From assembly GCF_005406125.1 (NCBI RefSeq), contig NZ_BIXZ01000001.1:806001-870000 (forward strand): DNA of 64,000 nucleotides. The letters are read 5' to 3'. The position numbers and the translations under genes are program-made. The stretch comes from Haloarcula mannanilytica (lineage in GTDB: Archaea > Halobacteriota > Halobacteria > Halobacteriales > Haloarculaceae). Positions 9,549 through 18,640 of the stretch are shown here, piece after piece. Within the stretch, counting starts at the first letter, position 1, and every line of letters begins with the position of its first letter. Below the pieces are notes generated by a model, which saw only the letters and a list, made by a program, of their open reading frames with translations, made no database searches and had not been told where the DNA came from.

Positions 9549-10886
9549 CTACCGTTCCAGCACGCGCATCGACATGTCCTGCCTCGGGTGGGCCGTCAGC
9601 GACGGCAGCAGTTCCAAGGGGGTCTCCCCTTGGAACTCCAGTCGGTACTGGCTGGCCGTCGTCGCGGTGATGAGCTGGGCTTCGAGCATGGCGAGGTGCT
9701 TCCCGATGCAGTGGCGCGGGCCGCCGCCGAACGGGAAGTAGGCGAACCGCGGGCGCTCGCTGGCTCGCTCGGGCGTCCAGCGCCCCGGATCGAACGTCTC
9801 GGGGTCGTCGTAGAACCGCTCGGAGCGGTGGACGCCCCACTGGGGGACCATCAGTGTCGTTCCCGAATCTACCTCATACCCCGACAAGGTCACGTCCGCG
9901 GTCGGTTCCCGGAAGATAGTGTACACCGGCGGGTAGAGCCGCATCGCCTCCTGAATCACCCATTCGAGGTACTCCAGGTCGCGGACGTGTTCCATCCCCG
10001 GTCGGTCGTCGCCGATGACAGCGTCCAGTTCCTCGTGGACCCGCTGTTCGACTTCGGGGTGTTCCGACAGCAGGAACCAGGTGTAGGTCAGCGTCAGCGC
10101 CGTCGTGTCGTGGCCGGCAAGCAGCATCGTCATCATCTCGTCGCGCAGTTGCTCGGGCGACTGGTTCCCCTCGTCGCGGGCGCGAAGGAGCACCGACAGG
10201 AAGTCCATCGGGCCGTCCTCCACCGTCCCAAGCGAATCCTCGCGGACTTCGATGATGTCGTCCAGCACCTCATCGAGCGTCCGCACGGCGCGGTTGAACT
10301 CCGCGTCGTCGGGCATCGGCATCCATTGGGGCATGGCGAACCGAATGGGGTCCGGTTCGAACCGCTGGCCCAGCGGCAACAGTTGCTCCTCGATGGTCCG
10401 GACCCGCTGCTCGGAGAGTTCGACGCCCATCATCAGGTCCAGAATTACATCCAGCGTGACCCGCGTCATCGACTGCTCGGCGTCAATGACATCGCCGTGC
10501 TCCCAGTCGTCAATCCGGTCCTCCGCGTGGCCGGTAATGCGGTCGGCCATCCCCGACAGCCGCGCCATCGAGAACGCGGGGTTTGCGAGCGACCGCTGTT
10601 GCTCCCACGTCTCGCCCTCGCTCAGTAGGAGGCCATCGCCCAGCAGGTCCCCCAGCGCGTCGCCCTGGAAGTCGGGCTTGCGGAACTGATCGGCCTCCGA
10701 GACCAGCACGCGCTCGATTGCCGTCGGGTCACACAGCATGACCGTGTCCATCGGCCCCATATCGAAGCGGGCGACGTTTCCGTAAGCCTGCTCCAGTGCC
10801 GAGATGAACCGGAACGGGTCCCGAGCGTACGTGCGGCTACTGCCGAACAGCGGTTCGCCCTTCGGTCCGGGCGGCGTCTTTGACAT
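9549..10886 (-). CDS. Cytochrome P450
   Basis: Soluble haem-thiolate monooxygenase of 445 residues. Proline-rich start (PPGPKGEP), I-helix oxygen-activation motif LAGHDTT, ExxR motif in EAMRLYPP, and the haem loop FPFGGGPRHCIGKHLA with Cys393 as the axial ligand. Length and motifs are complete, so it should be active. Substrate is unknown; no dedicated ferredoxin or reductase gene is adjacent. Its place between ribosomal genes and mevalonate genes makes an isoprenoid or carotenoid substrate conceivable, but that is inference only. A weak TATA-like GTTCAAACG lies about 28 bp upstream. Confidence 0.95.
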   Translation of the reverse strand: MSKTPPGPKGEPLFGSSRTYARDPFRFISALEQAYGNVARFDMGPMDTVMLCDPTAIERVLVSEADQFRKPDFQGDALGDLLGDGLLLSEGETWEQQRSLANPAFSMARLSGMADRITGHAEDRIDDWEHGDVIDAEQSMTRVTLDVILDLMMGVELSEQRVRTIEEQLLPLGQRFEPDPIRFAMPQWMPMPDDAEFNRAVRTLDEVLDDIIEVREDSLGTVEDGPMDFLSVLLRARDEGNQSPEQLRDEMMTMLLAGHDTTALTLTYTWFLLSEHPEVEQRVHEELDAVIGDDRPGMEHVRDLEYLEWVIQEAMRLYPPVYTIFREPTADVTLSGYEVDSGTTLMVPQWGVHRSERFYDDPETFDPGRWTPERASERPRFAYFPFGGGPRHCIGKHLAMLEAQLITATTASQYRLEFQGETPLELLPSLTAHPRQDMSMRVLER

Positions 10887-10957
10887 TACCCCTTGTTAGA
10901 GTCGGACACGTTTGAACCGCATGCCAAATCACCGGGTATAGAAACTATCGAGCGGGT

Positions 10958-11338
10958 TCAGAGCCAGCGGTCGGCGTCCAGATTCCAGTCGGTGTGCCCG
11001 ACAATCCAGACGCCGCCGAGGCCACCAAGCGCGCTCAAGCCCACCGTGTACAGCAGAAAGAAGATAAAGACTAGCGCCAGGAACAGGTCGTACCCCGGCG
11101 CTCCGGGCGGAATTCCGAACCCGAGTAGGCCGGCGATATACAGCGCCGGTATAAAGAGGGCAAGCAGCGGCACCATCGCACAGACGCCGGCCAGCGTCCC
11201 CAGCCAGAGACCCGTCCGGTAGCAACCACCCTGATTCGCCGCGGCCACGGCACCCCCGGCCACTGACGAGAACGGAACGAACGACAGGGCAATCGTGACG
11301 AGCGCCCCGATACCGGCGTTGGTCACCGACTCGCGCAT
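10958..11338 (-). CDS. DUF5518-type small membrane protein
   Basis: A 126-residue hydrophobic protein, predicted four TM segments, with Gly/Ala-rich helices and the pattern N-x-G-IGALVTIALSFVPFS. It resembles its neighbour at 11405-11788 over the whole length, and both look like the haloarchaeal DUF5518 family (assignment recalled, not searched). It reads from ATG 11338. Function unknown. Confidence 0.75.
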   Translation of the reverse strand: MRESVTNAGIGALVTIALSFVPFSSVAGGAVAAANQGGCYRTGLWLGTLAGVCAMVPLLALFIPALYIAGLLGFGIPPGAPGYDLFLALVFIFFLLYTVGLSALGGLGGVWIVGHTDWNLDADRWL

Positions 11339-11404
11339 GCGTTGCTCGTAGTGGGTTCCCCGTTGATGTAGGTATCGACGGTTTCGGGCCGCAGGGCTGC
11401 CCGC

Positions 11405-11788
11405 TCAGTCGCCAATGGTGGTGTCGTACTTGACGTAGTTGCCCAGCCAGCCCCCGAGCGCGCTCAGGCCGAGGAAGTACGCGGCGGTCATGATCGTTCC
11501 GACGACGAGTACGAGTAGCCCCATCGCGCCGAATACGCCGAGCGCGTCGGGAACGATCGCCAGGAACGCGGTCAGGAAGACGAACACGACCGCGAAGAAG
11601 ACCAGCGAGACCGCCAGCCCGATGACGCCGGACAGGAACCCGACACGGACCCCGTCGTCTCGTCCGCCCCCTTCGAGGTAGCCGGCGATTCCACCGCCGA
11701 GTAACGGCGCGAGCGGGACGAACCCGCTCAGCAGGGCGGTTGCAACAGCTCCGATGACGGCGTTGACGAACGTGTCTCCCTCTCCCAT
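11405..11788 (-). CDS. DUF5518-type small membrane protein (paralogue)
   Basis: A 127-residue membrane protein beginning MGEGDTFVNAVIGAV, with about four TM segments and GGGIAGYLEGG between the first two. An in-frame ATG 60 bp upstream adds a polar, Arg/Pro-containing stretch, so the internal ATG at 11788 is preferred. The middle segment is dominated by Val and Phe. It is a tandem relative of 10958-11338, probably from a local duplication. Function unknown; lies downstream of rpsB. Confidence 0.78.
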   Translation of the reverse strand: MGEGDTFVNAVIGAVATALLSGFVPLAPLLGGGIAGYLEGGGRDDGVRVGFLSGVIGLAVSLVFFAVVFVFLTAFLAIVPDALGVFGAMGLLVLVVGTIMTAAYFLGLSALGGWLGNYVKYDTTIGD

Positions 11789-11892
11789 TTCCCGGTGCTT
11801 CTCCGGGCCTCGTGGTAGGTCTTGTGTTGGCGACACCGGCGTCGCCACTCGCTGGTCGGCGGGCCGGAAAACGAAACGAAGCAGCAGCGACG

Positions 11893-12699
11893 TTAGATGT
11901 CGGACTCGAAGTCGTCGAGTCCGTACGTCGGCTCGGCACCGCGGCGGTCGAGCGTCTCGTTGGCCAGCAGCCAGTAGACGACCGACAGCGCCTTGCGCCC
12001 CTTGTTGTTCGTCGGGACGACCAGGTCGACGTTCGACGTGGTGTTGTTAGAGTCACACATCGCGATGACCGGGATGCCGACCGTGATGGCCTCCTTGACA
12101 GCCTGGGCGTCACCGATGGGGTCGGTGACGACCACGATGTCAGGCTCGATGTAGCCGTCGTAGTCGGGGTTGGTCAGCGTGCCGGGGATGAACCGGCCGG
12201 TACGGACGCGCGCGCCGATCGCTTCGGCGAACTTCTCGGCCGGGAATCGGCCGTACTGGCGCGACGACGCGGCCAGGATCTGCTCCGGTTCGTAGTTAGC
12301 CAGGAAGTCCGCGGCGGTGCGGATGCGCTCGTCGGTCATCGAGACGTCCAGCACGTAGAGCCCGTCGGTCCGGACGCGGTGGATGAACCGCTCCATGTCC
12401 TGGGTCTTCTGCTGGGTCCCGATATGGACACCAGCGCCGAGGTAATCCTCGACGGGGATGAGGAGGTCGGCCTCGGACTGCTCGTCAGGCATGACATCTT
12501 CGTCCAGCTGCGGGCCGGCGGCCTCGTCGGCCTCCGTGTCGGCATCGGTTGGTTCGGCCTCTGTCGCCTCGGCGGCGTCGTCGGCGGGCTGTTCGGCTTC
12601 CGTTTCGGTCTCCGCGTCGACCGCTTCGTCCTCGTCCTCGTCGGACGGGTCGAAGTCGGAGTCTGACGCGTCGAGACCTTCTTTTTCGTTGCCGCTCAT
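11893..12699 (-). CDS. rpsB: 30S ribosomal protein S2
   Basis: Small-subunit protein of 268 residues. The first ~80 residues are an extremely acidic Asp/Glu/Ala-rich extension typical of halophilic S2; the conserved core follows ([59 protein letters not shown]). Its ATG overlaps the enolase stop by 4 bp. It is the last translation gene of the operon; a T-rich minus-strand stretch after the stop (11866-11885) may be its terminator. Confidence 0.97.
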   Translation of the reverse strand: MSGNEKEGLDASDSDFDPSDEDEDEAVDAETETEAEQPADDAAEATEAEPTDADTEADEAAGPQLDEDVMPDEQSEADLLIPVEDYLGAGVHIGTQQKTQDMERFIHRVRTDGLYVLDVSMTDERIRTAADFLANYEPEQILAASSRQYGRFPAEKFAEAIGARVRTGRFIPGTLTNPDYDGYIEPDIVVVTDPIGDAQAVKEAITVGIPVIAMCDSNNTTSNVDLVVPTNNKGRKALSVVYWLLANETLDRRGAEPTYGLDDFESDI

Positions 12700-13901
12700 A
12701 CTGCGTTGTCCTCGATACGGATTAGTTCGTTCAGCTTGGCTGTGCGCTCGCCGCCGACCGCGCCGGTCTTGATGAACGGTGCGTCAGTGGCGACAGCGAG
12801 GTGTGCGATCGTCGTGTCTTCGGTCTCGCCGCTGCGGTGGGAGACCACGGACTCGTAGCCGTTTGCCGTCGCCAGTTCGATGGCGTCGACAGCGTCGGTC
12901 AGGGTCCCGATCTGGTTCGGCTTGATCAGGATGGAGTTGCCGGCGTCGGCGTTGATGCCGGCCTGGAGGCGCTCGACGTTCGTGACAAACAGGTCGTCAC
13001 CGCAGACGAGCGTCTGGTCACCGACCTGTGCGGTCAGGTCCGCGAAGGCCTCGTAATCGTTCTCGTCGAGGGGGTCCTCGACGTAGACGAGGTCGTACTC
13101 CTCGACCTTCCCGGCGATGTACTCGATCTGCTCCTCGGTGGACTTGACGCCGTCGTCGTAGACGTAGCCGTCCTCCTCGGCGTCGTACAGTTCCGCACCG
13201 GCCACGTCGAGGCCAAAGGAAATTGCGAAGCCGAAGTCGTCGGCGACGGTCTCGACGGCCTCGTCCATGATCTCAAACGCTTCGTCGTCCGAGATGGACG
13301 GTGCCCAGGCCCCTTCGTCGCCCTTGCCCGCTGGCAGGTCGCGGTCGGCCAGGATGTCATGGACCTCCTGGTGGACCGCGGCGTTGGCGAAGACGGCCTC
13401 CTCGACGCTCGGTGCGCCGACGGGGGCCGCGAGGAACTCCTGGATGTTGGTCGCATCCGCGGCGTGTTCGCCGCCGCCGATGATGTTGCCAAGCGGCGTC
13501 GGGTACTCGTTGCCCCGGAAGGTGCCGCCCAGGTGCTGGTACAGCGGTGCGCCCAGCACGTCAGCGCCGGCTTTCGCGGCAGCCATCGAGATGGCGACCG
13601 CGCTGTTTGCGCCGATACCGGAGAAGTCGTCGGTGCCGTCGGCGGCGTGGAGTGCTGCGTCGACATCACGCTGGTTCCCGGCGTGGACCTCACCGATGAG
13701 CCGCGGGAGCGCTTCCTCGCGGGCGTTGGCGATGGCTTCGTTGGCGGGGAGTTCGATAGCCTCGTACTCGCCCGTGCTCGCACCACTCGGTGCCTTGCCA
13801 CGGCCGAAGCCCCCACTCTCGGTGAGCACGTCGGCCTCGACGGTCGCGTTGCCACGCGAGTCGAGAACGCGGCGGAGTCGTACGTCAGTGATGAGCGTCA
13901 T
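12696..13901 (-). CDS. eno: Enolase (phosphopyruvate hydratase)
   Basis: Converts 2-phosphoglycerate to phosphoenolpyruvate in the cytoplasm. The 401 residues include the N-terminal [14 protein letters not shown], catalytic-loop GASTGEYEA, the metal-site stretch [13 protein letters not shown] and CGDDLFVTN, and the family signature [14 protein letters not shown] followed by [10 protein letters not shown]. The minus-strand GGAGTG about 12 nt before ATG 13901 is a plausible Shine-Dalgarno site. It sits 2 bp after rpoK and overlaps rpsB, an arrangement known from archaeal ribosomal operons. Confidence 0.97.
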   Translation of the reverse strand: MTLITDVRLRRVLDSRGNATVEADVLTESGGFGRGKAPSGASTGEYEAIELPANEAIANAREEALPRLIGEVHAGNQRDVDAALHAADGTDDFSGIGANSAVAISMAAAKAGADVLGAPLYQHLGGTFRGNEYPTPLGNIIGGGEHAADATNIQEFLAAPVGAPSVEEAVFANAAVHQEVHDILADRDLPAGKGDEGAWAPSISDDEAFEIMDEAVETVADDFGFAISFGLDVAGAELYDAEEDGYVYDDGVKSTEEQIEYIAGKVEEYDLVYVEDPLDENDYEAFADLTAQVGDQTLVCGDDLFVTNVERLQAGINADAGNSILIKPNQIGTLTDAVDAIELATANGYESVVSHRSGETEDTTIAHLAVATDAPFIKTGAVGGERTAKLNELIRIEDNAV

Positions 13902-13903
13902 CG

Positions 13904-14077
13904 TTAGTCACTCCTGTTGACCGTAAACGGTAGGACGCCAGCGTCGTACTCCTCGGCTGCAATGAGGATCGGCTGGGTGTGTTCCGTCTCGATGAGCACA
14001 GGCGCACCGTGGGCCAACTGCAGCGCTCGTGCGCCGAGTTTGCGGGCCTTCTCGTAGCGGCTTTCCTGTGCGTTCAT
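13904..14077 (-). CDS. rpoK: DNA-directed RNA polymerase subunit K
   Basis: The 57-residue RpoK (eukaryotic Rpb6 / omega counterpart) begins [22 protein letters not shown] and contains GAPVLIE and [12 protein letters not shown], the conserved C-terminal part. ATG 14077 overlaps the rpoN stop by 4 bp; longer upstream reading in this frame is an Arg-rich artefact of rpoN in another frame. Stabilises the polymerase core. Confidence 0.95.
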   Translation of the reverse strand: MNAQESRYEKARKLGARALQLAHGAPVLIETEHTQPILIAAEEYDAGVLPFTVNRSD

Positions 14078-14274
14078 TGGTAAGGTGAGACGATGTCGAC
14101 GAGGTCTTTGTGCGAGACGAGCATCCGGCGACAGCAGTGCCGCTCGACGCCGAGTTCGTCGAGGACCTTCTCCGGGTCCTCGGGCTCCTCGGCCTCGCGG
14201 GTGCGTGCCTTGAACTCCTCCCAGTGCTCGCCGACGACGTTGCCGCAGGTGAAACACCGGACCGGTACCATCAT
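14074..14274 (-). CDS. rpoN: DNA-directed RNA polymerase subunit N
   Basis: The 66-residue RpoN (Rpb10 counterpart) has the zinc-binding pattern CFTCG (7-11) and HCCRR (46-50). The minus strand shows GAGGTGATT about 8 nt before the start, one of the best Shine-Dalgarno matches in the window; it overlaps the end of rpsI, consistent with reinitiation. Two ATG codons in a row (MMVPV) leave the start uncertain by one codon. Confidence 0.95.
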   Translation of the reverse strand: MMVPVRCFTCGNVVGEHWEEFKARTREAEEPEDPEKVLDELGVERHCCRRMLVSHKDLVDIVSPYQ

Positions 14275-14286
14275 GCTTGAATCACC

Positions 14287-14685
14287 TCAGCGGTAGGACT
14301 TCTGGTAGCGGGCCCGCGCTCCGGGACCGCCCCACTTCTTGGGTTCGGACTGGCGAACGTCGTTGACCAGCAGCGAGCGGTCGAACTCCATGAACGCGTC
14401 ACGGAGTTCGGCGTCGTTGGTGTGGTCGACGAGCCCGCGAGCGATGGCGGTTCGGGCAGCGTCTGCCTGCCCCATGACGCCGCCACCTTCGACGGACACT
14501 TCCACGTCGACCTCGCCGCGGAGGTCGTCCTCAGCGATGCGGAACGGTTCCAGCATCTTGAGTTGCGCCAGCTCGGGGTCGACGAGTTCGACCGGCTGCG
14601 AGTCGATACGCACGCGGCCCTCGCCCTCGCGAACGGTCGCGCGGGCGACGGCGGTCTTCTTCTTACCAGACGTGTTCGTTACCAT
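14287..14685 (-). CDS. rpsI: 30S ribosomal protein S9
   Basis: Complete S9 of 132 residues. It begins [18 protein letters not shown] and ends in the conserved basic tail [17 protein letters not shown], which reaches the P-site t[23 protein letters not shown] is the family core. It overlaps rplM by 7 bp and precedes rpoN by 12 bp. Confidence 0.97.
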
Positions 14686-15116
14686 GTCTTGTTCGCTCCA
14701 AGTGTTTCGCTGACCTCGCCCAGCGTGACGAACTTGATGTTCGACAGTCGGTCAAGCGACGTGCCGTCCAGAACCTCGCCGTCCTCGTCGTACGGGTTGC
14801 CGAGGTAGACACGGACGTTCTCGAACGCCTCGCGGCCACGCTGCTTCTTGTGGGGCAGCATGCCACGGATGGTGCGCTTGAAGATGCCGTCCGGTCGCTT
14901 GGGGTAGAAGTACCCGTTGTCGTTACCGATGTCGACACGCTTCTTGTACTTCTCCGTGATCTGCTCCTCTCGGCCGGTGATCACGGCGCGTTCGGCGTTG
15001 ACGACAGCGATCGTCTCGCCGTCGAGGGCCTGGTCGGCGACCTGTGATGCGACACGGCCCATGATACAGTCGCGGGCGTCAACGATGACATCCGCGTCGA
15101 ACTCTGCGACGCTCAT
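14679..15116 (-). CDS. rplM: 50S ribosomal protein L13
   Basis: Archaeal uL13 of 145 residues: [18 protein letters not shown] at the start, then [19 protein letters not shown], the conserved RNA-binding stretch. Overlaps rpl18e by 4 bp (ATGA) and rpsI by 7 bp, so the three are translationally coupled. Confidence 0.97.
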
Positions 15117-15463
15117 CGGATCACCCGGACGTGGGAGCCTTCTGGGTTGTTTTCGATTGCCTGTTCGAGTGATACAGCCTCTCCAACCTGGTCGATCTTC
15201 GTCTCGGCGGTTCCGGAGAAGTCGACGGCGGCGACGGTGACATCCTTCTGCAGGACACCGGAGCCAAGCACCTTGCCGGGCACAACGACGGTTTCGTCTT
15301 CCTGGGCGTATCGTTCGATACGGCCGAGGTTGACTTCCGCGTGTGTGCGCCGTGGCTTTTCTAAGCGCTCGGCGACGTCGCCCCAGACAGCACCGCCCGA
15401 GCTGCGGGCGGCTGACTTCAGGTCGGCGATGAGACTACTGAGTCTCGGGTTCGTCTTGCTCAT
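15113..15463 (-). CDS. rpl18e: 50S ribosomal protein L18e
   Basis: Archaeal/eukaryotic-type L18e, 116 residues starting [34 protein letters not shown] is the conserved L15/L18e fold stretch. The start at 15463 is backed by GGAGG about 8 nt upstream on the minus strand; the frame extends further up into the tRNA-Leu gene, which is not coding. Starts 25 bp after the 3' end of tRNA-Leu. Confidence 0.96.
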   Translation of the reverse strand: MSKTNPRLSSLIADLKSAARSSGGAVWGDVAERLEKPRRTHAEVNLGRIERYAQEDETVVVPGKVLGSGVLQKDVTVAAVDFSGTAETKIDQVGEAVSLEQAIENNPEGSHVRVIR

Positions 15464-15488
15464 TTGATTCCTCCGTTGTAGGAAAAGT

Positions 15489-15572
15489 GCAGGGAGCAGG
15501 ATTTGAACCTGCGGACCCCTACGGGACAGCGCCCTGAACGCTGCGCCGTTGGCCAAACTTGGCTATCCCTGC
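15489..15572 (-). tRNA. tRNA-Leu (anticodon CAG)
   Basis: 84 nt class II tRNA on the minus strand. Acceptor GCAGGGA pairs with TCCCTGC; D arm GCC...GGC; anticodon stem CAGCG/CGCTG around loop TTCAGGG gives anticodon CAG; a long variable arm follows; T arm is GCAGG-TTCAAAT-CCTGC. No intron and no encoded CCA. It lies between rpoD and rpl18e, so it could be cut from the ribosomal transcript as well as made from its own promoter. Confidence 0.96.
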
Positions 15573-15597
15573 GCGCGATTGTTCGTTTTGCGTGCCC

Positions 15598-15606
15598 CGT
15601 AAAACC
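15598..15606 (-). promoter_or_regulatory. Possible internal promoter for tRNA-Leu
   Basis: Minus-strand GGTTTTACG is centred about 30 bp before the first base of tRNA-Leu, in the 104-bp gap after rpoD. This spacing fits an archaeal TATA box driving the tRNA and the downstream rpl18e-rpsB genes. Confidence 0.4.
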
Positions 15607-15676
15607 CCTTTCGGTCCTCGCGCTCGGGGAGCGGGCGGTCATCGGCGCCGTGGAGTTGTATCGGGACATTGTGTCG

Positions 15677-16456
15677 TTACAGTTGGACTGCGTCTTTCAG
15701 TTCGGTCGCGCGGTCACGCAGCGTCTCGACCGCGCGCAGGACCAGTTCCTCAGCGGTGAACGACCCGTCCGTCTCGACGTGGAACACGAACGCGTTCGGC
15801 ACGTCCGAAACCTCGACATCTTTGCCGGGGTAGCGGTTCCGGAGGTCGTTGTCGAACTCGTCTGTCGCGACGAGTTCGCCGTTGGTGGCGTCGCCGGCGG
15901 CGTGTTCGGCCGCCTGCTCTTCGATGACGCCACGCAGGATGTTCGGGTCGTCGTCCTCAAACTCGCCGAGGTCGCCGACGACCTCCACCTGCTGGAGGTG
16001 TCGGTAGCCGACGGCCACGCCGCCCTGGTGTTTGGCGTGTTCCCGACCGGTGTCGAGGACGGCGTCGGCCTCGACTTCGAGGCGCTGGCCGTCCTTGAGG
16101 TCGATGATCGGGATGTTGTCGTCGGCCGCCTCGACCATCGGGTCCGAGGAGACGAGGTCACTGGAGTAGGCCGTGGCCGGCCCGTCGACGGACAGCGACA
16201 GCGTCACCTCGTCGCCGATCTCGAAGTCGTCGAGGTCGGTCGTCAGCGGGACCAGTCCCAATCGGAGACCGATCTGCTCGTTGAACATCACGCTGGTGTT
16301 CTCGATGACGCGGACCGTGTCGATACTGAACGTCGGCACGTCCGCGACCATCGCTCGCCGGATGCCGTTGGCAAACGCCGGCGTGATGCCGCGCACGAGG
16401 ATGCGGGCCTCGCGCTCACCGCGTTCGACGAACTCAACCTCGTAGTCCTGTGTCAT
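15677..16456 (-). CDS. rpoD: DNA-directed RNA polymerase subunit D
   Basis: Archaeal RpoD (alpha / Rpb3 counterpart), an assembly platform for polymerase. The sequence [20 protein letters not shown], then [18 protein letters not shown] (the alpha-family dimer motif) and [10 protein letters not shown] are diagnostic. The 259-residue protein holds no cysteine at all, so it cannot carry the Fe-S clusters seen in some archaeal RpoD proteins. It starts 3 bp after the rpsK stop. Not to be confused with the bacterial sigma factor of the same symbol. Confidence 0.96.
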   Translation of the reverse strand: MTQDYEVEFVERGEREARILVRGITPAFANGIRRAMVADVPTFSIDTVRVIENTSVMFNEQIGLRLGLVPLTTDLDDFEIGDEVTLSLSVDGPATAYSSDLVSSDPMVEAADDNIPIIDLKDGQRLEVEADAVLDTGREHAKHQGGVAVGYRHLQQVEVVGDLGEFEDDDPNILRGVIEEQAAEHAAGDATNGELVATDEFDNDLRNRYPGKDVEVSDVPNAFVFHVETDGSFTAEELVLRAVETLRDRATELKDAVQL

Positions 16457-16459
16457 TGG

Positions 16460-16849
16460 TTAGAATCCGGAGTTCTTGGGTGCACGAGTGCCGTCGTGCG
16501 GGGTCGGCGTGACATCCTCGATGCGGCCGATCTCCAGTCCTGCTCGGGCGAGTGCGCGGATCGTCGCCTGCGCACCCGGACCGGGCGAGGTCTGGAGGTT
16601 GCCGCCAGGACCACGGACCCGAACGTCGACGCCTTCGACGCCGCGGTCGAGGGCTTTCTCCGCAACGACCTCGGCCATCTGCATCGCCGCGTACGGCGAC
16701 GCTTCGTCGCGGTTCTGCTTGACGACCGTCCCGCCGGAGCTCTTTGCGAGCGTCTCCGCGCCGGTCTGGTCGGTGATGGTGATGATCGTGTTGTTGAACG
16801 ATGCGTGCACGTGGGCGATGCCCCAGATGTCTTCGGTTTCTTCGCTCAT
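16460..16849 (-). CDS. rpsK: 30S ribosomal protein S11
   Basis: Archaeal uS11 of 129 residues. [31 protein letters not shown] and the C-terminal [16 protein letters not shown] are conserved. GGAGG lies about 10 nt ahead of ATG 16849 on the minus strand. The start overlaps the rpsD stop by 4 bp. Confidence 0.97.
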   Translation of the reverse strand: MSEETEDIWGIAHVHASFNNTIITITDQTGAETLAKSSGGTVVKQNRDEASPYAAMQMAEVVAEKALDRGVEGVDVRVRGPGGNLQTSPGPGAQATIRALARAGLEIGRIEDVTPTPHDGTRAPKNSGF

Positions 16850-17361
16850 TCTTGGGCCTCCGCGCGCTCAGGATGGAGTTCGTCCGACAGTGAGCTGTGC
16901 TCGTCGAAGCCGACCGAGCTCTCGACGGCGGTTTCCACCGTCATGCCGGGTCGGGTGACGCGAGCGTCGTCCAGCACGATGTGTCCGTGGACGATGAACT
17001 GGCGTGCCTGCTCGGGCGTGTTGGCGTAGCCCTTGCGGTAGACGACCGTCTGCAGGCGACGTTCCAGCACGTCGGTCACGTCAAGCGACAGCACGTCGTC
17101 GAGCTGGTCCTGCTCGTTGAGGATGCCGTAGCGCTTGAGTCGGGCGAGGAACTCCTCGGCCTCCGTTTCGTGCTCGCCGGCGCTGCCCAGCAGCTTCCGG
17201 GCCTCGCGGCGGTAGCCACGCAGCTCGGACTGTGCGCGCCAGAGCTCTTCTTTGTTCTTCAGGCCGTAGCGGCCGATGAGGTTGGCCTCGTCGGCGATAC
17301 GCTCGCCCTGGAAGGGATGATTCGGGGTCTCGTAGAACTTCGTGTTCGAACCAAGCGCCAT
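16846..17361 (-). CDS. rpsD: 30S ribosomal protein S4
   Basis: Archaeal uS4, 171 residues. It starts [19 protein letters not shown] and carries the S4 RNA-binding domain: [15 protein letters not shown] and [14 protein letters not shown]. The acidic C-terminus is halophile-typical. Overlaps rpsM by one base and rpsK by four. Confidence 0.97.
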   Translation of the reverse strand: MALGSNTKFYETPNHPFQGERIADEANLIGRYGLKNKEELWRAQSELRGYRREARKLLGSAGEHETEAEEFLARLKRYGILNEQDQLDDVLSLDVTDVLERRLQTVVYRKGYANTPEQARQFIVHGHIVLDDARVTRPGMTVETAVESSVGFDEHSSLSDELHPERAEAQE

Positions 17362-17894
17362 TATTCGTCATCCTCCGCGGCGGCTTCCTCAGCCTGCTCT
17401 TCCTTGATCGCCTCGACGTTGACGCCGATGGTCCCCTCCGTCCGGCCGGTGGACTTCGTGCGCTGTCCACGGACCTTCTGGCCGCGCTTGTGACGGACAC
17501 CGCGGTAGGAGTCGATCATCTTCATGCGGTTGATGTCCTGCCGGCGGGTGAGTTGGAGGTCGTTGCCGGTCTCGTGGGTGGTCTCACCGGTGAAGTAGTC
17601 CTTCTGATGGTTGGCCATCCACTCGGGCACCTCGTCAGCGAAGTTCTCGACGTGGTCGACGACGCGCTCGATGACATCGTCATCGAGCTTGCCGAAGACC
17701 GCGCGCCGGTCGACATCCGCCTTCTGGGCGATAATTCGGGCGGCCCGGTGGCCGATACCGTTCAGTTCTGTCAGTGCTCGCTCGACGGATTTCGTCCCGT
17801 CAAGGTCTGTCTGTCCGATACGGACGAAATAGCGGATGTCCTCCTCCTCGTCGGCATCCGCGTCCTCGCCCGCGTTGGGGTCTTCTGCACTCAT
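17361..17894 (-). CDS. rpsM: 30S ribosomal protein S13
   Basis: Archaeal uS13, 177 residues starting MSAEDPNAGEDADADEEE, an acidic extension, then RYFVRIGQTDLDGTKSVERAL, GIGHRAARIIAQKA (helix-hairpin-helix) and MIDSYRGVRHKRGQKVRGQR. The start is at 17894; the frame continues into tRNA-Ser, which is not coding. First protein gene of the operon, 22 bp after tRNA-Ser. Confidence 0.97.
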   Translation of the reverse strand: MSAEDPNAGEDADADEEEDIRYFVRIGQTDLDGTKSVERALTELNGIGHRAARIIAQKADVDRRAVFGKLDDDVIERVVDHVENFADEVPEWMANHQKDYFTGETTHETGNDLQLTRRQDINRMKMIDSYRGVRHKRGQKVRGQRTKSTGRTEGTIGVNVEAIKEEQAEEAAAEDDE

Positions 17895-17916
17895 ATGTAG
17901 GTACTGATGGGTGAGC

Positions 17917-18000
17917 GTCGTGGCGGGGATTCGAACCCCGGAGGCTGTACGCCACAGAGTTAGCAACCCTGCGCCTTGGGCCAGGCTTGGCTACCACGAC
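17917..18000 (-). tRNA. tRNA-Ser (anticodon GCT)
   Basis: 84 nt class II tRNA on the minus strand. Acceptor GTCGTGG pairs with CCACGAC; anticodon stem CAGGG/CTCTG encloses loop TTGCTAA, anticodon GCT (reads AGC/AGU); long variable arm; T arm CGGGG-TTCGAAT-CCCCG. No intron. It heads the ribosomal operon. Confidence 0.97.
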
Positions 18001-18088
18001 ACGCTTTTCTATGACACTCGCGCCCGCAGCACGCGGACTCGGGGGCCGGTCCCCCTACACGAGTCTATCCGATTCTATTCCGGGGTTG

Positions 18089-18096
18089 TATTTAAA
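18089..18096 (-). promoter_or_regulatory. Strong TATA box of the tRNA-Ser / ribosomal protein operon
   Basis: Minus-strand TTTAAATA is a near-ideal haloarchaeal TATA box. The predicted start of transcription is near 18065, giving a leader of about 65 nt before tRNA-Ser. No other promoter of this quality occurs before rpsM, so this probably drives at least the first part of the operon. Confidence 0.6.
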
Positions 18097-18220
18097 CGCA
18101 ACGAAGGGGGCCGGCCGCGTGAGTCTCCAGCATACCAGCCAAGACATGTAATAGCAAGCAGCACGGCGTTCGCGAAACTCCGGCCCAATATATTCCCCTT
18201 TGGACTCTGTCGGTCTCGAC

Positions 18221-18520
18221 ATGCGCCAACGTATCAGCGACGGCGGTATCAGTGTGGACCCGACCGACCGGGCAGCAGTCCGTGACCAACTGGAACAGTT
18301 CGCGGGACCCGAGGCCGTCACCGAGGCGGACGACGGAACGCTGCGGGCCGACTTCGGTAGCCGAGCCCACGTCGCAATAGCTCCCGACGGCACGGTCGAC
18401 ACGGGTATGCCGCTACACTCGTTCGCGGGGACGCCCGACCGACTGGTGTTTGACAACGACAACGGCGAACTGCGCGCCGAGTTCGACGACGACAGCGTCT
18501 ACGTGTTCCGACACCCATAG
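18221..18520 (+). CDS. Conserved-looking 99-residue acidic protein
   Basis: Begins MRQRISDGGISVDPTDRAAV and is soluble, acidic and compact (beta-rich pattern with VFDNDNGELRAEF and SVYVFRHP). No family recognised. The start at 18221 is favoured over the ATG at 18200 because a TATA-like AATATATT lies about 30 bp upstream (18187-18194). It is divergent from the ribosomal operon and precedes the Mrp gene by 120 bp. Confidence 0.75.
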   Translation: MRQRISDGGISVDPTDRAAVRDQLEQFAGPEAVTEADDGTLRADFGSRAHVAIAPDGTVDTGMPLHSFAGTPDRLVFDNDNGELRAEFDDDSVYVFRHP

Positions 18521-18640
18521 AGACTGCTGTGCGCACGCGGGAACCCGGGAATTTCCGGTATTGGCCGGCGAATCCAAGCGAAGGCCGCCGCGTTTGCGGT
18601 GTCACAATCCTTATCGCACCTCCGGGACCTACTCCTGGGC

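Noticed and set aside
10929-12113. 394-codon minus frame spanning the DUF5518 genes and part of rpsB
   Set aside because: Arg/Pro/Ser-rich composition typical of a wrong frame; it crosses three genes with better frames.
12801-13907. Long plus-strand frame opposite enolase
   Set aside because: Antisense to eno; Val/Asp-rich shadow with no motif.
15677-16456. Bacterial sigma factor RpoD
   Set aside because: The sequence is archaeal RNA polymerase subunit D (alpha-like), not a sigma factor.
15503-17029. 508-codon plus-strand frame opposite rpoD, rpsK and rpsD
   Set aside because: It runs through the tRNA-Leu gene and the reverse of three ribosomal/polymerase genes.
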